Assembly: GCF_026168515.1 (NCBI RefSeq)
Contig: NZ_CP093443.1
Coordinates: 1,364,001-1,428,000 of the forward strand
Direction: 5' to 3'
DNA from: Brevibacterium spongiae
Lineage (GTDB): Bacteria > Actinomycetota > Actinomycetes > Actinomycetales > Brevibacteriaceae
Length of the DNA: 64,000 bases
This document shows positions 60,461 through 64,000 of the stretch, one piece after another. Position numbers and translations under genes: made by a program. The notes beneath the pieces are model-generated. The model ran no database searches and was not told where the DNA came from. It worked only from the letters and a program-made list of their open reading frames with translations. Position 1 is the stretch's first letter, and each line of letters begins with the position of its first letter.

Positions 60461-60518
60461 ACTACCTGACGGCGCCCCAGCAACCCGGCGAGGGGTTGCT
60501 GGGGCGCCGTCAGGTAGT
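60461..60518 (-). terminator. Repeated palindromic terminator, copy 3
   Basis: Left arm 60461-60486 and right arm 60493-60518, 26-bp perfect stem, 6-nt GGCGAG loop. The 25-nt arms equal those of copy 1. It lies between two genes of the same direction: 13 nt beyond the stop of the small membrane protein gene and ~44 nt upstream of pcrA. Confidence 0.85.
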
Positions 60519-60531
60519 AAGTAGCAGGGGG

Positions 60532-60918
60532 TCAGTGGACGAAGACGGCCACGATGACGTTGATGACCGCGAACGCGAACGTCAGGTGCGCCATGCTCGC
60601 CGACGGGTTCTTCGCCGCAGCACCGCCCTCGACTGGGCCAGCTGCGGCGAAGGCCTTCTGCCTCTTGTTACCGATGAAGGCGAAGACCGTGACGAGGATC
60701 GCCACGACCAGCTTGATCCCGATCTTCATCTGGTTGACCTCACCGTCGCCCATCTCCGCGAGCCCCACGAGCAGGAGCCCCGTGATGAGCTGCAGATAGG
60801 AACCGTGCAGCATTCCGGGCATCACCCTGGGGGAGCGGATGACGGTGAAATATCCACCGACAATGATCGCCATACCCAGCAGATGCAGGGTCAGAAGAAT
60901 CTCTCGTAGAATTTCCAT
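60532..60918 (-). CDS. Small integral membrane protein
   Basis: 128 residues with four hydrophobic helices (starting at ~8, ~40, ~68 and ~108). The first carries HLLGMAIIVGGYF, the second SYLQLITGLLLVGLAE, a pattern I associate with conserved actinobacterial membrane proteins of unknown function, distantly like CopD-type four-helix proteins with conserved His. ATG at 60918 is the first in the homologous part; no strong ribosome binding site. Opposite to the tRNA-Gln gene. Confidence 0.7.
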   Translation of the reverse strand: MEILREILLTLHLLGMAIIVGGYFTVIRSPRVMPGMLHGSYLQLITGLLLVGLAEMGDGEVNQMKIGIKLVVAILVTVFAFIGNKRQKAFAAAGPVEGGAAAKNPSASMAHLTFAFAVINVIVAVFVH

Positions 60919-60982
60919 ACAGTTAATCCTAGTGGCATGATGGTGTCTCGTGAGCGCGGGCCCCTCTACTGGTGCACGCTGT

Positions 60983-61054
60983 TCCGCCCTGGTGTAATGG
61001 CAGCACGCCGGCCTTTGGAGCCGTGCAGTATAGGTTCGAATCCTATGGGCGGAG
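60983..61054 (+). tRNA. tRNA-Gln (anticodon TTG)
   Basis: 72 nt, clear cloverleaf: acceptor TCCGCCC/GGGCGGA with discriminator G, D arm GTGT...GCAC, anticodon stem CCGGC/GCCGT (outer pair C-T mismatch) with loop CTTTGGA giving TTG at 61015-61017, T arm ATAGG-TTCGAAT-CCTAT. No encoded CCA. Reads CAA (and CAG by wobble). Confidence 0.95.
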
Positions 61055-61086
61055 CTGGCCCAATCCGACATGCGAAGGATTCAACT

Positions 61087-62544
61087 ATGTCGCAGACTCG
61101 TCCGACCGCCGTCATCGTACTGGCAGCGGGCCAAGGAACCCGAATGAAGTCGGCTCTTCCCAAGGTGATGCATCCCATCGGCGGGCGCTCCCTGCTCCAT
61201 CACGCCGTCTCCGCTGCGGCCGGCACCTCGCCCGAACACCTCATCGTCGTCGTCCGGCACGAACGCGATCAGCTCGTCGCCCACCTCGACGCCCTGCCGA
61301 TCGCCTCTCAGCGCACCCTGCTCATCGCCGATCAGGACGAAGTGCCCGGCACTGGTCGTGCCACCGAATGCGCGCTCACCCAGCTGCCCGACGACCTCAC
61401 CGGCACCGTCGTCGTCACCTACGGTGATGTGCCGCTGCTGACGACCGAGACGATCAACGGCCTCGTCGAGGTCCATGAGTCCTCCTCCAATGCCGTGACC
61501 GTCCTGTCCGCCGAGGTGGACGACCCCGGCGGGTACGGACGCATCGTCCGCGACGCGAACGGTTCCCTGCTGCGCATCGTCGAGCAGAAGGACGCAGACG
61601 AGACCGAACGCGCCATCCGTGAGATCAACTCCGGCATCTACGCCTTCGACGCCGCGGCGCTCAAGGACGGGTTGGCCTCGCTGACGACCGACAACGCCCA
61701 GGGCGAGAAGTACCTCACCGACGTCATCGGATACTCCCGCGAGGCCGGACGTTCGGTCGCTGCCACCGCCACCGACGACCTGTGGCAGGTCGAAGGCGTG
61801 AACGACCGCGTGCAGCTGGCGAACCTGGGCAAGGAGCTCAACCGCCGCCAGTGCGAGAAGTTCATGCGCGCCGGAGTCTCCATCATCGACCCCGACACCA
61901 CGTGGATCGACGTCGACGTCTCGATCGCCGCGGATGCGACGATCCTGCCGGGCACCCAGCTGCTCGGCGCCACCGACATCGCCGCGAACGCCGTCGTCGG
62001 ACCCGACACCACCCTCAAGGACACCGAGGTGGGCGCCGGTGCCCATGTCGTGCGCACCCACGGCGAACTCGCCGTCGTCGGCCCCGACGCCAAGGTCGGA
62101 CCGTTCGCCTACCTGCGACCGGGGACCAACCTCGGCGAATCCGGAAAGATCGGCACCTTCGTGGAGACGAAGAACGCCGAGATCGGCAAGGGCGCGAAGG
62201 TCCCTCACCTCTCCTACGTCGGCGACGCCGAGATCGGGGAAGGCTCGAACATCGGCGCCGCCTCGGTGTTCGTCAACTATGACGGCGTCAACAAGCACCG
62301 CACCGTCATCGGAAAGCATGCACGCATGGGCTCGGACAATATGTATGTCGCCCCTGTCACCGTGGGCGACGGCGCCTATTCGGGTGCAAGCACGACGGTG
62401 CGCAAGGATGTCCCTGCAGGAGCGCTGGCCATTTCGGTGGCCCCGCAGCGCAACCTGGAGGGCTGGGTTCAGACAAACCGTCCCGGCACGCCCGCAGCAC
62501 AGGCGGCCGAAAACGCATCCGAAGGGGAACGGCTCAGTGAATGA
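61087..62544 (+). CDS. glmU: Bifunctional UDP-GlcNAc pyrophosphorylase/GlcN-1-P acetyltransferase
   Basis: 485 residues. N-terminal nucleotidyltransferase domain (LAAGQGTRMKSALPKVMHPIGG at 11-32, VVTYGDVPLL) and C-terminal left-handed beta-helix acyltransferase (GPFAYLRPGTNLGESGKIGTFVETKN, LSYVGDAEIGEGSNIGAASVFVNYDGVNKHRT). Makes UDP-GlcNAc for peptidoglycan. ATG at 61087 begins the family homology, 32 nt after tRNA-Gln. Overlaps prs by 8 nt. Confidence 0.97.
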   Translation: MSQTRPTAVIVLAAGQGTRMKSALPKVMHPIGGRSLLHHAVSAAAGTSPEHLIVVVRHERDQLVAHLDALPIASQRTLLIADQDEVPGTGRATECALTQLPDDLTGTVVVTYGDVPLLTTETINGLVEVHESSSNAVTVLSAEVDDPGGYGRIVRDANGSLLRIVEQKDADETERAIREINSGIYAFDAAALKDGLASLTTDNAQGEKYLTDVIGYSREAGRSVAATATDDLWQVEGVNDRVQLANLGKELNRRQCEKFMRAGVSIIDPDTTWIDVDVSIAADATILPGTQLLGATDIAANAVVGPDTTLKDTEVGAGAHVVRTHGELAVVGPDAKVGPFAYLRPGTNLGESGKIGTFVETKNAEIGKGAKVPHLSYVGDAEIGEGSNIGAASVFVNYDGVNKHRTVIGKHARMGSDNMYVAPVTVGDGAYSGASTTVRKDVPAGALAISVAPQRNLEGWVQTNRPGTPAAQAAENASEGERLSE

Positions 62545-63508
62545 GATAACGACGGCGGGCGATAAGAAGCTCGTCCTGGTCAGCGGTCGGGCGAACCCCG
62601 AACTCGCCGAACAAGTCGCGGAGAACCTGGGGACTGAACTCCTCCCCACCGACATCTACAACTTCGCGAACGGCGAGATCTACGTCCGCTACTCCGAGTC
62701 CGTGCGCGGCAGCGACGTCTTCGTCCTCCAGTCGCACTGCGCTCCGATCAACGAATGGCTGATGGAGCAGCTGATCATGGTCGACGCCCTCAAGCGCGCC
62801 TCGGCCAAGCGGATCACCGTCATCGCACCGTTCTTCCCCTACGCCCGGCAGGACAAGAAGCACCGCGGACGTGAGCCCATCTCGGCCCGCCTCGTCGCCG
62901 ATCTGTACAAGACCGCCGGCGCCGACCGCATCATCACCGTCGACCTGCACACCGCGCAGATCCAGGGCTACTTCGATGGCCCCGTCGACCACCTCATCGC
63001 GATGCCGATCCTCGCCGGCTACGTCAAGGACAAGTACCCCGGCGATCTCGCCGTGGTCTCCCCCGACGCCGGTCGCATCAAGGTCGCAGAGAACTGGTCG
63101 AACTCGCTCGGCGGAGTGCCGCTGGCGTTCATCCACAAGACCCGCGACATCACCCGCCCGAACGAGACGAAGGCCAACCGGGTCGTCGGTGAGGTCGAAG
63201 GCCGCACCTGCGTCCTCGTCGACGACATGATCGACACCGGCGGCACCATCGTCCAGGCCGCCGACGCCTGCATGGCCGCCGGCGCCAAGGGCGTCATCGT
63301 CGTGTCCACCCACGCTGTGTTCTCCGGCCCGGCCGTCGAACGCCTGTCGAACTCCGTGGCTGAAGAGGTCATCGTCACCAACACCCTGCCGCTGAGCGAG
63401 GACAAGATCTTCGACAAGCTCACCGTGCTCTCGATCGCCCCGCTCATCGCCCGTGCCGTGCACGAGGTCTTCGAGGACGGATCGGTCACCAGCCTCTTCG
63501 AGGTCTGA
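62537..63508 (+). CDS. prs: Ribose-phosphate pyrophosphokinase
   Basis: 323 residues, class I PRPP synthetase. FANGEIYVRYSESVRG, the ATP/Mg site IAPFFPYARQDKKHRGREPISARL, VDLHTAQIQGYFDGPVDHL and the PRPP loop CVLVDDMIDTGGTI are complete. Supplies PRPP to purine, pyrimidine, NAD, His and Trp synthesis, and so to pncB and pur genes in this window. GTG at 62537 lies within the end of glmU; the glmU-prs order is standard in actinobacteria. Confidence 0.97.
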   Translation: MNEITTAGDKKLVLVSGRANPELAEQVAENLGTELLPTDIYNFANGEIYVRYSESVRGSDVFVLQSHCAPINEWLMEQLIMVDALKRASAKRITVIAPFFPYARQDKKHRGREPISARLVADLYKTAGADRIITVDLHTAQIQGYFDGPVDHLIAMPILAGYVKDKYPGDLAVVSPDAGRIKVAENWSNSLGGVPLAFIHKTRDITRPNETKANRVVGEVEGRTCVLVDDMIDTGGTIVQAADACMAAGAKGVIVVSTHAVFSGPAVERLSNSVAEEVIVTNTLPLSEDKIFDKLTVLSIAPLIARAVHEVFEDGSVTSLFEV

Positions 63509-63542
63509 GGCCCCCGACCGCGGCGAGCACCGCAGCGAACAT

Positions 63543-63577
63543 CAGAACCCCGAACCGATCATCGGTTCGGGGTTCTG
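63543..63577 (+). terminator. Terminator after glmU-prs
   Basis: 16-bp perfect stem CAGAACCCCGAACCGA with its complement and a 3-nt loop, 35 nt after the prs stop. No T-tract. Confidence 0.85.
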
Positions 63578-63705
63578 CCATGGCTGCGGCTCATCGTCTC
63601 CGCTGCCGGGACGATCGCATGGTCCCTGGCCCAGGTGCGCCCATCGTCTCCGCGCACCTGAGGATCTACACTGGTAGCAACGCCTAAGCGAAGGGACCCG
63701 CGACG

Positions 63706-64000
63706 ATGTCGTCACACGATTACAACCGCTACCGCGTGGACGTGGACGGCGGAAAGCTGTCCGTAGGGGTGTGGGAGCCTGTCGCCGCGGGCCCGGGCCA
63801 TGTGCCCACCGTGTGCGTCATCCACGGCATCACCTCGAACCATCTCTTCTTCGCGGGCCTCGTCTCCGCCCTGCCCGGAGTCCGCGTCATCGGCCCCGAC
63901 CTGCGTGGACGCGCCGATTCCCGGACTCTGCCCGGCCCGTTCGGGATGGCCGCGCATGCCGCTGACGTCAGCGCCGCGATCGCCGCCTTCGCTCCCGAGG
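63706..64000 (+). CDS. Alpha/beta hydrolase, truncated by window end
   Basis: First 98 residues only; the gene runs off the window. VCVIHGITSNHLFFAGLVSALPG is the oxyanion-hole strand/helix of alpha/beta hydrolases and GPDLRGRADSRTLPGPFGMAAHAADV is the typical next part (LRGRGxS-like). The nucleophile elbow lies beyond the window. Ribosome binding site AAGGG before ATG 63706; a TACACT box at 63667-63672 is a possible -10. Substrate unknown. Confidence 0.82.
   Translation, partial: MSSHDYNRYRVDVDGGKLSVGVWEPVAAGPGHVPTVCVIHGITSNHLFFAGLVSALPGVRVIGPDLRGRADSRTLPGPFGMAAHAADVSAAIAAFAPE

Overview
The window is a 64 kb piece of a high-GC actinobacterial chromosome. The 16S rRNA body and overall gene content look like Brevibacterium (order Micrococcales); this genus call is made by eye and not by a database search. 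Coding density is high, starts are a mix of ATG, GTG and TTG, and many genes overlap by 1-4 nt. There are no phage genes, insertion sequences or CRISPR arrays. Most of the window is core chromosome.

Layout. 1-2.2 kb: PaaX-type regulator and a PatB/MalY-type C-S lyase, convergent. 2.6-5.8 kb: end of the ribosomal protein/RNA polymerase cluster (infA-rpmJ-rpsM-rpsK-rpoA-rplQ). 6.1-7.7 kb: proline/sodium symporter. 7.9-12.4 kb: a tightly coupled, uncharacterised four-gene operon (PaaK-like adenylate-forming enzyme, small alpha/beta-barrel-like protein, YghO-like acyltransferase, Acg-type nitroreductase-like protein), the best candidate here for an undescribed pathway. 12.5-15.9 kb: one-carbon metabolism (purU on the minus strand; glyA-folD on the plus strand). 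16-24 kb: GNAT enzyme, exonuclease III, CstA-YbdD pyruvate/peptide uptake pair, trpS, APP1-type phosphatase, nitronate monooxygenase. 23.7-27.3 kb: valine/isobutyryl-CoA catabolic operon (acyl-CoA dehydrogenase, 3-hydroxyisobutyryl-CoA hydrolase, enoyl-CoA hydratase) next to a MarR regulator. 27.4-28 kb: YedK/HMCES. 28.1-34.1 kb: a complete rRNA operon (16S-23S-5S, no spacer tRNA) with two tandem promoters. 34.2-39.1 kb: GNAT enzyme, NADP-type glutamate dehydrogenase, flavin reductase, DUF3039 and SF2 helicase pair. 39.1-43.6 kb: pncB, clpS, DUF2017, metallo-beta-lactamase-fold (Rv1339-like) protein, rph, rdgB, an arrangement also seen in mycobacteria. 43.9-50.6 kb: a complete oligopeptide-type ABC importer with both ATPases fused, plus an amidase. 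50.8-57.7 kb: large Pro/Gln-rich membrane protein, DUF6350, purN-purH, DUF3017, small MT0933-like protein. 57.9-64 kb: pcrA/uvrD helicase, small membrane protein, tRNA-Gln(TTG), glmU-prs, and the start of an alpha/beta hydrolase cut by the window end.

Signals outside genes. A 25-29 bp-armed palindrome recurs three times almost unchanged (15874, 22397, 60461), acting like a terminator but conserved like a REP-type element. A 23-bp tandem repeat with exact period fills the glyA upstream region. About a dozen genes have a -10 box 6-7 nt before the start codon and no ribosome binding site, so leaderless transcription looks common; two divergent gene pairs (36999/37031 and 40461/40514) share extremely compact face-to-face leaderless promoters.
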